This document shows positions 41,674 through 49,844 of a stretch of DNA of 57,333 nucleotides, in pieces. The position numbers and the translations under genes are program-made. Origin of the DNA: an uncultured bacterium (GTDB taxonomy: Bacteria; Verrucomicrobiota; Kiritimatiellia; RFP12; UBA1067); contig CAIZQW010000092.1 of the NCBI GenBank assembly GCA_903935195.1, positions 1 to 57,333 on the forward strand. The letters run 5' to 3'. Under the pieces are notes generated by a model. That model saw only the letters and a program-made list of their open reading frames with translations, was not told the DNA's origin and made no database searches. Numbering within the stretch: the stretch's first letter is position 1; each line of letters opens with the position of its first letter.

Positions 41674-44166
41674 TTATTTGAATTTTATTTTAAGCGTCAC
41701 GGGCTTTTCTGCAGAAAGCGTTAATTTAAAACACCGTTTTGAGGCATCCACGTGAGACGGGGCAGGTGCGTCAACTGTAACGATATCGCAGGGGACCTCG
41801 ACACGGAGCTCCTGAGCCTTACCAGACAAAAGGGTCACTGCCACCCCTTCTGGACTCCACTGCATCCGCTTGATCTCAAGCTGGCCACGGCAAAGGATTC
41901 CGTCGACCGAACCTGTCGCCCACTCCTGTGGCAGCGCAGGGAGCAGTTGAAGACGTCCAACGTCTGCTTCCGCAAGCATTTTGAGGATCACAGCTGGCAT
42001 GCCACCGCTGATATCCATGTTGAAGAGCGACTTATGGTTGTGCATAGAGGCCAGATTGTTAAGCCAATAACGTTGCACCAGAGGCACTAGGCACTGATAG
42101 GCCAATTCCTTGTCCTTGAGGCTCGTCGCCGCCTGCCCCAGTTGCACAAGGCCAAAGGACATAAAGCCAACAGCATTGTCCTTCCAGTACTTGTTGAGTT
42201 TGACATCAATGATCTTCTTGAAGCCAGCTTGAACAGCAGGGTCACATTCGATCGCCTCGGGCATTCCGTCATAGAGAGCGTAGAGCTGGGAGGAGTGACG
42301 GTGATCCAGCTCATCCTTCAGACGGGGAGTCGTCCACTCCTGGACAACTCCTTCTTCACTGATCAGATAGGGCGGCAGTTTCGCGAGCATCTTCTTCCAA
42401 AGGGGGATCTTCTCTTTATTGACGCCCAAAATCTCCGAAGCGGCGATCGTGTTCAACAGGAGTTCCCGCGTAGCCGCAATATCCATCGTGGCATTGAATG
42501 AGGCCTGCGACTTGCTATTCGAAGGGGTGTTCTCAGGGGATTGTGTCGGCGAGAAGACGTAGAATCCGTCCGGACCCTCATACAGGTAATCCTCAAAAAA
42601 GAGTGCGCATTTCTCCATAAAGGGCAGTGCGCGCTCGGCAAGAAATGTTTTGTCCCCTGTGTAGCGGTAATAATCATAGAAGAACGCAGCGGCCCACGGC
42701 GTTCCAGCAACCCAATAGGCGCCTGCAAAATGGGGATTAAAGGCATTGTTAAAACCATGCGTCGAGGTGCGGGAGGGCAAAACAATCCCTCGGGCACCAA
42801 AAATCCGTTTAGCATTGAGCTCTAAATACGGCACTAAAGACTCGATATATGCGATATAAGGCAACATCAGTTCAGGGGTGTTTCCGCGCAAGGTCGCGGC
42901 AATAGCTGAAGGAACATTCCCGTTGTGCGTATAATCGCTGGCCCAGCCGGGCGAGAAGGTCCCGCCCCAGAGGCCTTGCAGCACAGGCGGCAGTTCACCG
43001 GTGGCGGAGATAATGTTATAGCGGCCCGCGTCGAACTGCTTCTCGACGAGCGCACGGTTCAAGAGTTTGTTCGTGGACTTCGCCAACAGCTCCTCGGTCG
43101 TCAATGCATGGTCCGCCCCGCCGCCGATCTCCAACTTGACGCGCTTGAAGAGCTTCCCATGAATCGCCTCATGCCGTTTGAGCAAGGCAACATAATCCTT
43201 CGGAAGTGCCGCAAACTTTTTCTGAACCTCTTTCACCTTGGAGGCGGCAGGATCATAAATCGGCTCAACGGCAATAAAGACGAGAAGGCTGTCGGCATCC
43301 GAGATGACCAGCTTATCCCCTTCGACCTTAAGCGCGCCGCCCGTGACATGAACTTCTGCCACGCCTTCGATCGCATGGATACTTCCAGGATAAGCCTTCG
43401 GGAAAGCATGACGATAGGTGACCAGAGACGCATTGGCGACGACTTTGACATCCGAGACCAGTGTTTTAAAGATAGTCTCGGAACGTTCCCGAGTCTTCTG
43501 TTCCGGTTCATCGCTGAAGTCGCGCGGGGCGAGGGTCAACCGGCAATTCAAGGCGCCTTTCTTCGGCGGCGTCACAGACATCACCGCAAGTCCGTCAGCC
43601 CGGGAGACAAAGAGGCGGCGCTCCATGAAGCCTTGGCTGTTGGCCCAACGAACGATTGCCTCGCCTGTCTCAAAGTTGACCCCGCGACGATAATCGGAGA
43701 CCGTTGTATCCCCCGTAGTCTGAAGGCGCAGGTCAAAGGCCGGCACAAAGGCATCCGGATACATGAACCCCTTCTGCTCCGAAAGGTCGCAGACCAGCTG
43801 GCAGGCCTGCTGATAGAGTCCACGGTCAATCAGGCGGCGAATCTCGAAGAGGCGCGGACCGCTGTCAGGCGGCATCAGAGGCTTCCCCTGAGGCAAGAAC
43901 ATCCGTTCGTGCGAAAAAATGACGGTCTCCTCCAGCGGACGACTCAGTACCAGCGCACCCACAGTGCCATTGCCGGAGATGAGCCCTTCCTCCCATGTCT
44001 TCGCCGGCGTGGAACTGATAAAACCCCGCGCTGGCGACTCCAGCATCTTTGTTGTGGCCTGACACTCCCTCGTAACGGCGACACCCACCAGGAAGGTTAT
44101 GGCAGTAAACTTCGAAGCCGTCTTGAAAAGCTTTTGTTTGTCCGTTTTTTTAGATATGTAACACAT
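41674..44166 (-). CDS. secreted glycoside hydrolase family 95-like (alpha-L-fucosidase/galactosidase)
   Basis: This roughly 830-residue protein has an N-terminal signal region (ITFLVGVAVTRECQA). The GH95 hallmarks follow: WEEGLISGNGTVGALVLSRP, VLQGLWGGTFSPGWASDYTHNGN with the Asn-x-Asn pair near residue 410, and FSPTQSPENTPSN with the acidic SPEN segment. GH95 enzymes are inverting alpha-1,2-L-fucosidases or alpha-L-galactosidases of plant and algal glycans. A GGGAGAG ribosome site supports the start at 44166. It follows the DapB-like gene by 45 bp. The terminal sugar cleaved is uncertain. Confidence 0.8.
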   Translation of the reverse strand: MCYISKKTDKQKLFKTASKFTAITFLVGVAVTRECQATTKMLESPARGFISSTPAKTWEEGLISGNGTVGALVLSRPLEETVIFSHERMFLPQGKPLMPPDSGPRLFEIRRLIDRGLYQQACQLVCDLSEQKGFMYPDAFVPAFDLRLQTTGDTTVSDYRRGVNFETGEAIVRWANSQGFMERRLFVSRADGLAVMSVTPPKKGALNCRLTLAPRDFSDEPEQKTRERSETIFKTLVSDVKVVANASLVTYRHAFPKAYPGSIHAIEGVAEVHVTGGALKVEGDKLVISDADSLLVFIAVEPIYDPAASKVKEVQKKFAALPKDYVALLKRHEAIHGKLFKRVKLEIGGGADHALTTEELLAKSTNKLLNRALVEKQFDAGRYNIISATGELPPVLQGLWGGTFSPGWASDYTHNGNVPSAIAATLRGNTPELMLPYIAYIESLVPYLELNAKRIFGARGIVLPSRTSTHGFNNAFNPHFAGAYWVAGTPWAAAFFYDYYRYTGDKTFLAERALPFMEKCALFFEDYLYEGPDGFYVFSPTQSPENTPSNSKSQASFNATMDIAATRELLLNTIAASEILGVNKEKIPLWKKMLAKLPPYLISEEGVVQEWTTPRLKDELDHRHSSQLYALYDGMPEAIECDPAVQAGFKKIIDVKLNKYWKDNAVGFMSFGLVQLGQAATSLKDKELAYQCLVPLVQRYWLNNLASMHNHKSLFNMDISGGMPAVILKMLAEADVGRLQLLPALPQEWATGSVDGILCRGQLEIKRMQWSPEGVAVTLLSGKAQELRVEVPCDIVTVDAPAPSHVDASKRCFKLTLSAEKPVTLKIKFK

Positions 44167-44211
44167 TATTTCTCTCCCTCTTACTATTTTAACCCCTTGG
44201 GGTCTCGACAT

Positions 44212-45009
44212 TCAGCGAGCAGGCCTCCTGAGACATTTAAGCGCATCCCTGAAACGCTCACCCAAGATCTCCTCCATAGTGTAAAATCCACGCTTGTACT
44301 CCATCAGCCACTCTGCACCTGCCAAGGCTCCTCTTCCGAAAGCAGCCCGGTTCAGACTTTCATGCGTCAGTCTGATCGTCTGGTTGGGCAAGCCGAAGAT
44401 GACCTCGTGCCGCCCGACAATCCCTCCAGCCCGGATCGATTTAACATTCTCACCTGGATCTATTTTGAGCCTCCGAGCGATCTTCAACGCGGTTCCAGAA
44501 ACATCCGGTTTCTGCCGGAAGTGTTCTTCCAAGATGGCCACGTCGGCCTGCGGAATCACCTGCCGGACAAGCATGGCTGTCAAGAGAAGCAAGTTTATGC
44601 CGATCGAGATGTTCGGCGAGTAGAGTACCGCTGTCCTGCGCGCCAATTTCTTCAATTCCGCCAAGTCATCCCGCTCATAATTTGAGACAGCGGAGAGGAT
44701 ACGGATCCCCATACTTGCCGCCGGCTTATAGATATGGACGGTCTGGGAGGCTGAGAAATCAACAATCACATCAACGGGATAACGTTCAAAAAAAGATCGA
44801 TCCACATCCTCCAGCCAATGGATCATTCCCTCCTCATGGCTAAAACCATGAATATGACTGGCATACTCCCCTGCATGTGCATTCGACCGTCTGACAACCC
44901 AGACCAGTTCCGAATGAGCAGCATCAATCATCTCCCGCGCGACCATGGAGCCTGTCCGTCCAAACCCAAAGAGTCCAATACGTATCTTTTTTTGCTCTGT
45001 TTCAGCCAT
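44212..45009 (-). CDS. DapB-like dihydrodipicolinate reductase family protein
   Basis: This 265-residue protein has a Rossmann start IRIGLFGFGRTGSMVAREM, IVDFSASQTV, and the substrate-site motif EEHFRQKPDVSGTALKIA. True DapB has EAHHxxK-x-DAPSGTA. Here the first His and the Lys are kept but the second His is Phe and one residue (Pro) is missing. It could be an authentic divergent DapB or a paralogue on another substrate; no other lysine gene is near. A GGAGAGGAGG ribosome site precedes the ATG. Confidence 0.75.
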   Translation of the reverse strand: MAETEQKKIRIGLFGFGRTGSMVAREMIDAAHSELVWVVRRSNAHAGEYASHIHGFSHEEGMIHWLEDVDRSFFERYPVDVIVDFSASQTVHIYKPAASMGIRILSAVSNYERDDLAELKKLARRTAVLYSPNISIGINLLLLTAMLVRQVIPQADVAILEEHFRQKPDVSGTALKIARRLKIDPGENVKSIRAGGIVGRHEVIFGLPNQTIRLTHESLNRAAFGRGALAGAEWLMEYKRGFYTMEEILGERFRDALKCLRRPAR

Positions 45010-45046
45010 GGCTTACCTCCTCTCCCCTTGTGAACGTACGTATACT

Positions 45047-45298
45047 TTATGACTGCTGTTTTTTCGAAAAGGCCGCCGCAATGGCGATCGCAACCCCCTC
45101 GCACCCCTCATGCTTTTGCGCGGATGTCTGAGAGGCGGCATGCTTTTTGCTCTTTGTTTTCGGGGGAGCATCTGGCAGCCAGTGGTTAAAACGGGGGATG
45201 ATCTTTCCGGCGACTGTCATCACCAAGACCAATAACAACAAAAAAGCAGAGACCATCGAAAGACCGACCACCAAAATAACAAGGCCTTGTAATACCAT
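45047..45298 (-). CDS. OadG-like sodium-pump decarboxylase gamma subunit
   Basis: This 83-residue protein has a single N-terminal membrane helix (VILVVGLSMVSAFLLLLVLVMTVAG), then KIIPRFNHWLPDAPP and a charged tail. That is the OadG pattern of oxaloacetate or methylmalonyl-CoA decarboxylase complexes, which export sodium. The alpha and beta subunits are not adjacent. It has its own promoter and a hairpin-bearing leader. Confidence 0.7.
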   Translation of the reverse strand: MVLQGLVILVVGLSMVSAFLLLLVLVMTVAGKIIPRFNHWLPDAPPKTKSKKHAASQTSAQKHEGCEGVAIAIAAAFSKKQQS

Positions 45299-45305
45299 AT
45301 TTTAT

Positions 45306-45345
45306 CCATTCATGCGTGTGCGCAATTGCGCGACTCAATGAATGG
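45306..45345. promoter_or_regulatory. inverted repeat in the OadG-like gene leader
   Basis: Outer stem CCATTCAT/ATGAATGG (45306-45313, 45338-45345) encloses the palindrome GCGCAATTGCGC (45320-45331), ending 8 bp before the start codon on the minus strand. It could be an operator or an RNA hairpin controlling translation. Confidence 0.5.
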
Positions 45346-45415
45346 CGGCCCGACCATCCCCTATCCTGCAAACAGTCCTCCTGCTTGCACCCCTGTGTAA
45401 CTAAAAAGTTTTTAC

Positions 45416-45444
45416 ACTATAACAGCTTGGCCGGCTGGATGCAA
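45416..45444 (-). promoter_or_regulatory. sigma-70-type promoter of the OadG-like gene
   Basis: On the minus strand TTGCAT (45444-45439), exactly 17 bp spacer, then TATAGT (45421-45416). It lies about 118 bp upstream of the start codon. Confidence 0.6.
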
Positions 45445-45448
45445 GTGT

Positions 45449-46744
45449 TCAAATCGGATTCGAAAGCTGAAGCCGGGGGATGGCGAGGCGACGAAGCGTC
45501 TCGCCCTTGACCATCAACGCCTGTCGTACCGGAAGGGCGTCTCGGGAGTGGACAGGTTTGCGTGCGCCATCCAACAGGGTGGCAGGAACAAGGGAGGCGT
45601 GTCCGTATCGCCGGTGAAGCCTATCCACCGCGTGATCCAACTGCCCCAGCAGTTCCCGTTCCGGCACATCCTCGAAGAGATCGGTTTGACGTCCCCGTTC
45701 CGCAATCAGCGCGCCGACCCAGACCATCGTTGAGCGATAGAGGCAGCCTGGCACAAACAGTGACTCAAAGAGCGCGTGCAGACAGGGAAGAGCCTCCGCA
45801 TCATGTGCGGTCGCAAGAGGAAGTTCACCGCTCATCACCTGCGCGGTATAGTCCTTGCACCGGAGGCAGAGTCCGAGCTCCTTGGCCAGATGACCGTGAC
45901 GCCGCATCTTCGCAAAGGCCAGTGTCAGGTTTCGGACCGCCTCGGAATAGATAAACGGCTTGTCGTCGCTGGGTGGCGAAAAGGTGTGTCCCTTCATCAT
46001 GCTGTCATAACTGCGTTTGGCTTCAAGGTCCACAGGAAGGACGCGCCGCCCCCTGAGTTCGTACCACGTTTGGACACCCGGTTTATGCAAGTGTTTGCGG
46101 ACCTCCTGTTCAGACATCCCCGTAAAATCAAGTGCGCTTTTAATGCCCAGCCGTGTCAGCTTTTCCGCACTGGCCGGACCGATCCCCCAAACTTTTTCAA
46201 CAGGAGTCCGTGCGAGGAGCGTACTGACATGTTCGCGGCGGACGATGGTCTGTCCATCTGGTTTGCGGAACTTGGAACAGAGTTTCGCCAAGGTTTTCGT
46301 GAGACTGATGCCCACGGAGACGGTCAGCCCCAGTTCATTCCGTACCATCGCGCGCAACTGTTCCGCCACCGATTCCAGCGGACGACCCAGGATCGCGGAG
46401 CAGCCCGAAAGATCGGCAAAGGCCTCATCAATCGAATATTCCTCGACCAGCGGAGTGAAGCGGCGGAGGATTGAAAAGAGGCGCTGAGAATAGAGACTGT
46501 AGGCCTCATAATCCGAAGGCAGGATGACGAGGTCAGATGAGAGCTTGCGCGCTTCATGCAGTTGCATGCCACGGCCGATCCCGAGGCGTTTGGCCTCATA
46601 GCTCGCAGCAGCGATGATGCCGCGCTCCGCGCCCGTGACAACGGGACGTCCGCGCAGGGCCGGATTCAGCGCCTGCTCAACCGAGGCGAAAAAGCCGTCC
46701 GCATCAACATGAAGAAGGATACAATCGTGGTAATGAGTGTCCAT
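45449..46744 (-). CDS. dinB: Y-family DNA polymerase IV-like
   Basis: This roughly 431-residue translesion polymerase has LLHVDADGFFASVEQALNP with metal-binding Asp14 and Asp16, YSIDEAFADLSG, and the helix-hairpin-helix WGIGPASAEKLTRLGI. The little-finger domain continues to about residue 350, and the tail lacks an obvious beta-clamp motif. The start is taken at the ATG at 46744; a TTG at 46750 is possible. It is divergent from the LexA-like gene and shares an SOS-type operator, so it is probably DNA-damage induced. Confidence 0.88.
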   Translation of the reverse strand: MDTHYHDCILLHVDADGFFASVEQALNPALRGRPVVTGAERGIIAAASYEAKRLGIGRGMQLHEARKLSSDLVILPSDYEAYSLYSQRLFSILRRFTPLVEEYSIDEAFADLSGCSAILGRPLESVAEQLRAMVRNELGLTVSVGISLTKTLAKLCSKFRKPDGQTIVRREHVSTLLARTPVEKVWGIGPASAEKLTRLGIKSALDFTGMSEQEVRKHLHKPGVQTWYELRGRRVLPVDLEAKRSYDSMMKGHTFSPPSDDKPFIYSEAVRNLTLAFAKMRRHGHLAKELGLCLRCKDYTAQVMSGELPLATAHDAEALPCLHALFESLFVPGCLYRSTMVWVGALIAERGRQTDLFEDVPERELLGQLDHAVDRLHRRYGHASLVPATLLDGARKPVHSRDALPVRQALMVKGETLRRLAIPRLQLSNPI

Positions 46745-46769
46745 TTGCAAAAACCATAGCAGATTGGGC

Positions 46770-46799
46770 TTGCTGAAACCAGAACAAAAGTTCTATAAT
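46770..46799 (+). promoter_or_regulatory. promoter with embedded LexA-type SOS box
   Basis: GAACAAAAGTTC (46782-46793), a GAAC-N4-GTTC palindrome of the Gram-positive LexA type, sits inside the spacer and directly abuts a perfect -10 TATAAT (46794-46799). A weak -35 (TTGCTG, 46770-46775) lies 18 bp upstream. The box is also about 38 bp upstream of dinB, so one operator could repress both genes. Confidence 0.75.
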
Positions 46800-46807
46800 C
46801 ATCCGTC

Positions 46808-47401
46808 ATGCCAGCGCACTCTAAATTTTCAGCACGCCTTCCCCTCCTTGAGGACTTTGTCCACCGGCAGGGCAGGGCCCCCACGCTTGATGAGATCCGC
46901 GGCCTTTTTCACATCAGTTCAAAGAATACCGCCTCAGTCATCGCCCGTCAGTTCATCGCGGCTGGCGCCCTGACGCGCACCGCGACAGGCCGTCTAGCCC
47001 TGCCCCCAGGTTCCCGTGCAACCCCCTTGCGCATCCTCGGGTCTGTGGCGGCGGGCTTCCCCTCCCCGGCGGAAGAGGCGCTTCTGGACACCTTGACCCT
47101 CGACGAGTATTTGATCGCACATCCGGAATCCACATTTCTACTCAAGGTCGAAGGGGACTCCATGATTGAGGCGGGGATTCTGCCGGGGGACACGGTATTG
47201 GTGGAACGCGGCCGCACACCCCGGAATGGCGACACAGTGATTGCGTGTGTGGACGGCGAGTGGACGATGAAGCACTTTTTTAAAGAGAAAGGCGGCGCGG
47301 TACGTCTGGAGCCTGCCAATGCAAAGTACCAAACCATACGGCCTCAGCGGAATCTGGCCATCGAAGGTGTCGTCTGCAGCGTCATCCGCAAACTGATCTG
47401 A
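46808..47401 (+). CDS. lexA: LexA/UmuD-like self-cleaving repressor
   Basis: This 197-residue protein has an N-terminal winged-helix-like region (LLEDFVHRQGRAPTLDEIRGLFHISSKNTA) and an S24 peptidase domain. Cleavage site Ala82-Gly83 (SVAAGFPSP), catalytic Ser118 (VEGDSM) and Lys155 (TMKHFF) are visible. RecA-stimulated self-cleavage would relieve repression of SOS genes. The DNA-binding helix differs from E. coli LexA, which fits the non-E. coli operator upstream. The -10 box lies 8 nt before the ATG, so its mRNA may be leaderless and self-repressed. Confidence 0.85.
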   Translation: MPAHSKFSARLPLLEDFVHRQGRAPTLDEIRGLFHISSKNTASVIARQFIAAGALTRTATGRLALPPGSRATPLRILGSVAAGFPSPAEEALLDTLTLDEYLIAHPESTFLLKVEGDSMIEAGILPGDTVLVERGRTPRNGDTVIACVDGEWTMKHFFKEKGGAVRLEPANAKYQTIRPQRNLAIEGVVCSVIRKLI

Positions 47402-47462
47402 TCTTTCCGCTTGTACTGCATTCCGAACAGTCCTATGCTTTTGAGAACAGATTGGAGTGACT

Positions 47463-47609
47463 ATGACAAAGCGACTGACAACGCCAAACGAAATTTTACA
47501 GGCCGCGCTCGATAAAGAGATGCAAGCGCGCGATTTCTATGCCGAACTGGAACGGAACTGTTCCGTGGACTTCGTCAAGGAGCTCCTCCTGACCCTCGCG
47601 AACGAAGGG
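47463..47609 (+). pseudogene. truncated rubrerythrin/ferritin-like gene
   Basis: About 49 codons encode a ferritin-like first helix (NEILQAALDKEMQARDFYAEL, then VDFVKELLLTLANE). Intact relatives continue with an EYKH-type second iron ligand. Here the frame runs straight into an iterated repeat and thereafter translates low-complexity repeat sequence to 47918, so the protein is broken. A TTGGAG ribosome site precedes the ATG. Confidence 0.7.
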
Positions 47610-47777
47610 GAGACATGGGGACAGACATATGGGAGACATGGGGACAGACATATAGTCACCGCATCCTCCAAATCCTGTCCATCCTGTCAAAACCACTCCC
47701 CCCTTGCAACTGTATGTCTGTCCCTCTGTCATGAGGTCATGTGCAACTGTATGTCTGTCCCTCTGTCATGGGGTCAT
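47608..47777. repeat. REP/BIME-like iterated element that cuts the rubrerythrin-like gene
   Basis: Two tandem 23-bp units containing GGGGACAGACATAT (47608-47630, 47631-47653) are followed by two 35-bp direct units in inverted sense, GCAACTGTATGTCTGTCCC and onward (47706-47740, 47743-47777; one difference). Further CAGTCATCCTGTC repeats follow at about 47794. GGGACAGACAT also occurs beside the REP units at 25383. Confidence 0.75.
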
Positions 47778-47844
47778 AAGGTCGATTGCTCCCCCAGTCA
47801 TCCTGTCACCCAGTCATCCTGTCAACACCCCGTCCATTTTACTT

Positions 47845-47874
47845 TTGCATTTCCCTGTGCCCTTTGTGTATACT
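47845..47874 (+). promoter_or_regulatory. sigma-70-type promoter of rpe, probable leaderless start
   Basis: TTGCAT (47845-47850), an 18-bp spacer and TATACT (47869-47874). Only 6 nt separate the -10 box from the ATG at 47881 and no ribosome site is present. Confidence 0.6.
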
Positions 47875-47880
47875 GGCTTT

Positions 47881-48552
47881 ATGAATTTTCAAATCCTTCC
47901 CTCGTTACTTGCTGCTGATTACGGACATCTCGCGGACGAAATTCGCCGCGTGGAAGCTGCAGGCGCCGACCAATTGCATCTCGATATCATGGATGCCCAC
48001 TTTGTGCCGAACCTAAGCTTTGGGCCCGACATGGTCGCGCTTGCCAAACGCATCTCCCCCGCGCTGTTGCGTAATGTGCATCTGATGATGACGCGTCCCG
48101 ACCTCTACTGCGAACGGTTTATTGATGCCGGTGCAACGACCGTGCAGATTCATGTCGAGGCGGATTGCGATTGCTGGGATGTGTTGACGCGTATTCGCGC
48201 CAGAGGCATCCGTGCAGGACTGGTCTCGCGTCCACAGACACCCGTCACCGCACTCTATCCCTATCTGCATCTGTGCGATGAAGTCTTATTCATGACGGTC
48301 AACCCTGGATACGGAGGCCAAGCCTTTATGCCGGAGGTTCTCCCGAAGATTGCCGCCTTACGTGCACGTATCAAGTCACAGGAATATCGTTGTGACATCA
48401 TGGTGGATGGTGGCATCAACCTTGAGACAGCGTGTGCCTGTGCACAGCATGGCGCCAATCAGTTTGTCACAGGGAGCTTCTTGTTTAAACAGCAAGACAT
48501 GACAACCGCAATACGCACGATGCGCACCGCGTGTGCAGCTGCTCATCAGTGA
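47881..48552 (+). CDS. rpe: ribulose-phosphate 3-epimerase
   Basis: This 223-residue TIM-barrel enzyme has the Rpe motifs: QILPSLLAADYGHL at the N-terminus, LHLDIMDAHFVPNLSFGPDMV, HLMMTRPD, MTVNPGYGGQAFMPEVLPKI and IMVDGGINLETA. It interconverts ribulose-5-phosphate and xylulose-5-phosphate in the pentose phosphate pathway and could link to the pentulose kinases at the left of the window. The start at 47881 begins the conserved region and lies 6 nt past the -10 box. Confidence 0.95.
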   Translation: MNFQILPSLLAADYGHLADEIRRVEAAGADQLHLDIMDAHFVPNLSFGPDMVALAKRISPALLRNVHLMMTRPDLYCERFIDAGATTVQIHVEADCDCWDVLTRIRARGIRAGLVSRPQTPVTALYPYLHLCDEVLFMTVNPGYGGQAFMPEVLPKIAALRARIKSQEYRCDIMVDGGINLETACACAQHGANQFVTGSFLFKQQDMTTAIRTMRTACAAAHQ

Positions 48553-48560
48553 TATCTATT

Positions 48561-48592
48561 TCTGACCTCCGCCCTCAGACCTCTGACCTCTG
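48561..48592. repeat. iterated GACCTC spacer repeat
   Basis: Three to four imperfect TCTGACCTC units occupy the 44-bp gap between the convergent rpe and Tad-cluster genes. This is another spacer-confined micro-repeat. Confidence 0.45.
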
Positions 48593-48596
48593 CTAA

Positions 48597-49295
48597 CTAC
48601 TTCCCGGCGCCGTCACGTTGCATGACGCTGAGGGTTGTTTGCGTGGCGCCCACCGAACGAATGGCAAAGGTGACACAGGTCTTTGTGCCACGGACAAAGA
48701 GTTTAAACGTCGGTGTTGAAAGTGGAATCGCGGACCAGCCGGCCCCCTTCAGAGCGCTCTCCGCTGCACCCATCGCAGTCGTTGGCTCCTGTGGTGTTTC
48801 AGCCGTTACAAACGTGGTACGTGTCGCAGCACAGGAGGCTGTGAATCGCGGGGTTCCAGGTAGCATGGAAAGCCCCTCCGGCCATTCCAGAACCTCCTTG
48901 CCCCCGCGTTTCTTTACCTCTTGCAGGGACTGCTCAAACATCAGGACAATACTGGCAGACCCTCCATGTGTCGAGGGAATGACTAGAAATTTTTGCACGC
49001 GTCCATCCTCTTGCGCAGTAATCATCGTGGCATCAGAGATTCCGGCATCCTTGGCAACAGCCAACCGTTGCTTGAGTTCACGGCCTACTTCCAAAGAGGA
49101 GAGCTTATCAAAGGCATAAGCTGTCAATGTGCCGGAAGCACCATTGACTTGGACGGGCGTTGAATAGACACTTGAGCCGCCTAAATCCTGCAACACACGA
49201 GAGGTACTCTTTTTAAAACGCCAAAAGATATCCGCTGACAGACAGAGCGGAATCAAGAGAACGAGAACAAACAGGACTCGAAGTTCACGCCTCAT
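48597..49295 (-). CDS. membrane-anchored protein of the Tad-like cluster, unknown
   Basis: This roughly 232-residue protein has an N-terminal membrane anchor or uncleaved signal (LRVLFVLVLLIPLCLSADIFW) and an extracytoplasmic domain of unrecognised fold with two similar halves (LTAYAFDKLSSLEV and SALKGAGWSAIPLS). The last gene of the pilin cluster, its ATG overlaps the preceding stop by 1 bp (TAATG). A role in pilus or secretion-associated assembly is inferred from position only. Confidence 0.55.
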   Translation of the reverse strand: MRRELRVLFVLVLLIPLCLSADIFWRFKKSTSRVLQDLGGSSVYSTPVQVNGASGTLTAYAFDKLSSLEVGRELKQRLAVAKDAGISDATMITAQEDGRVQKFLVIPSTHGGSASIVLMFEQSLQEVKKRGGKEVLEWPEGLSMLPGTPRFTASCAATRTTFVTAETPQEPTTAMGAAESALKGAGWSAIPLSTPTFKLFVRGTKTCVTFAIRSVGATQTTLSVMQRDGAGK

Positions 49296-49825
49296 TAATA
49301 CAGACCTCCCATCAGGGGCATCCAAATCTCTTCCTTCACCGCGACATCCTCCTTTTTGTAGATCAAATCCCGGATAAAGGGATCCACAGGGACACGCGTA
49401 ATGCGTTCCTCATGAGTGGCCCCCATGAGAATAACCAGATTGGGCGATTTCTGAAGTTGAATCATTGAGAATGGCAGGATTGATTTCTCGGTCAGGAGCG
49501 CCCAGTCTGACTCCCGCTGGACAGAATGCGAGACCACCTGGCCCATAACTGTAGCGGCAGCAGGCTGGTTCTTCTGCGCCTCATCATCCGCGGTAAACCG
49601 AACCTGATCAGTCCCACTTGCCCAATCGGAAATCGCTTCAGGCGTGTCGGTCATGGAACTTTGCATCGCTGCGAGCCCTGCTTCCGCGCGGATCTCGCCA
49701 TGAAGGCCCAGCGAGGCGAGCGAAAGCTTGCTCACATGGACAAAACCGATAATAAGGAGCAGGAGAACCAAGAGTCCTGCTGCAAATTCAATCATTGCTT
49801 GACCGCTTTTTCGTGAAGTCTTCAT
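49295..49825 (-). CDS. TadE-like pseudopilin
   Basis: This roughly 176-residue protein has a prepilin-like N-terminus: a short basic leader, then SGQAMIEFAAGLLVLLLLIIGFVHVS with the conserved Glu of TadE-type pseudopilins. The globular part is unremarkable. The GGAGGGG ribosome site supports the start at 49825; the longer frame reads a Gly/Val-rich antisense of the neighbour's tail. Confidence 0.72.
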   Translation of the reverse strand: MKTSRKSGQAMIEFAAGLLVLLLLIIGFVHVSKLSLASLGLHGEIRAEAGLAAMQSSMTDTPEAISDWASGTDQVRFTADDEAQKNQPAAATVMGQVVSHSVQRESDWALLTEKSILPFSMIQLQKSPNLVILMGATHEERITRVPVDPFIRDLIYKKEDVAVKEEIWMPLMGGLY

Positions 49826-49844
49826 CGTTCCCCTCCTCTCTCCT

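Noticed and set aside
42925-44685. 586-codon plus-strand open frame opposite the GH95 and DapB-like genes
   Set aside because: It is the antisense shadow of genes with clear family motifs, has no recognisable domain and no promoter or ribosome site.
45306-45345. Intrinsic terminator of dinB
   Set aside because: The stem lacks a T-run on the minus strand and sits immediately before the OadG-like start codon, more than 100 bp past dinB and after a promoter.
47608-47777. CRISPR-like array
   Set aside because: Only two copies of each unit, almost no spacers, opposite orientations and no cas genes; it fits a REP/BIME-type element.
47457-47918. 153-residue protein read as an intact gene
   Set aside because: Only the first 49 residues look like a protein family; the remainder translates iterated repeats.
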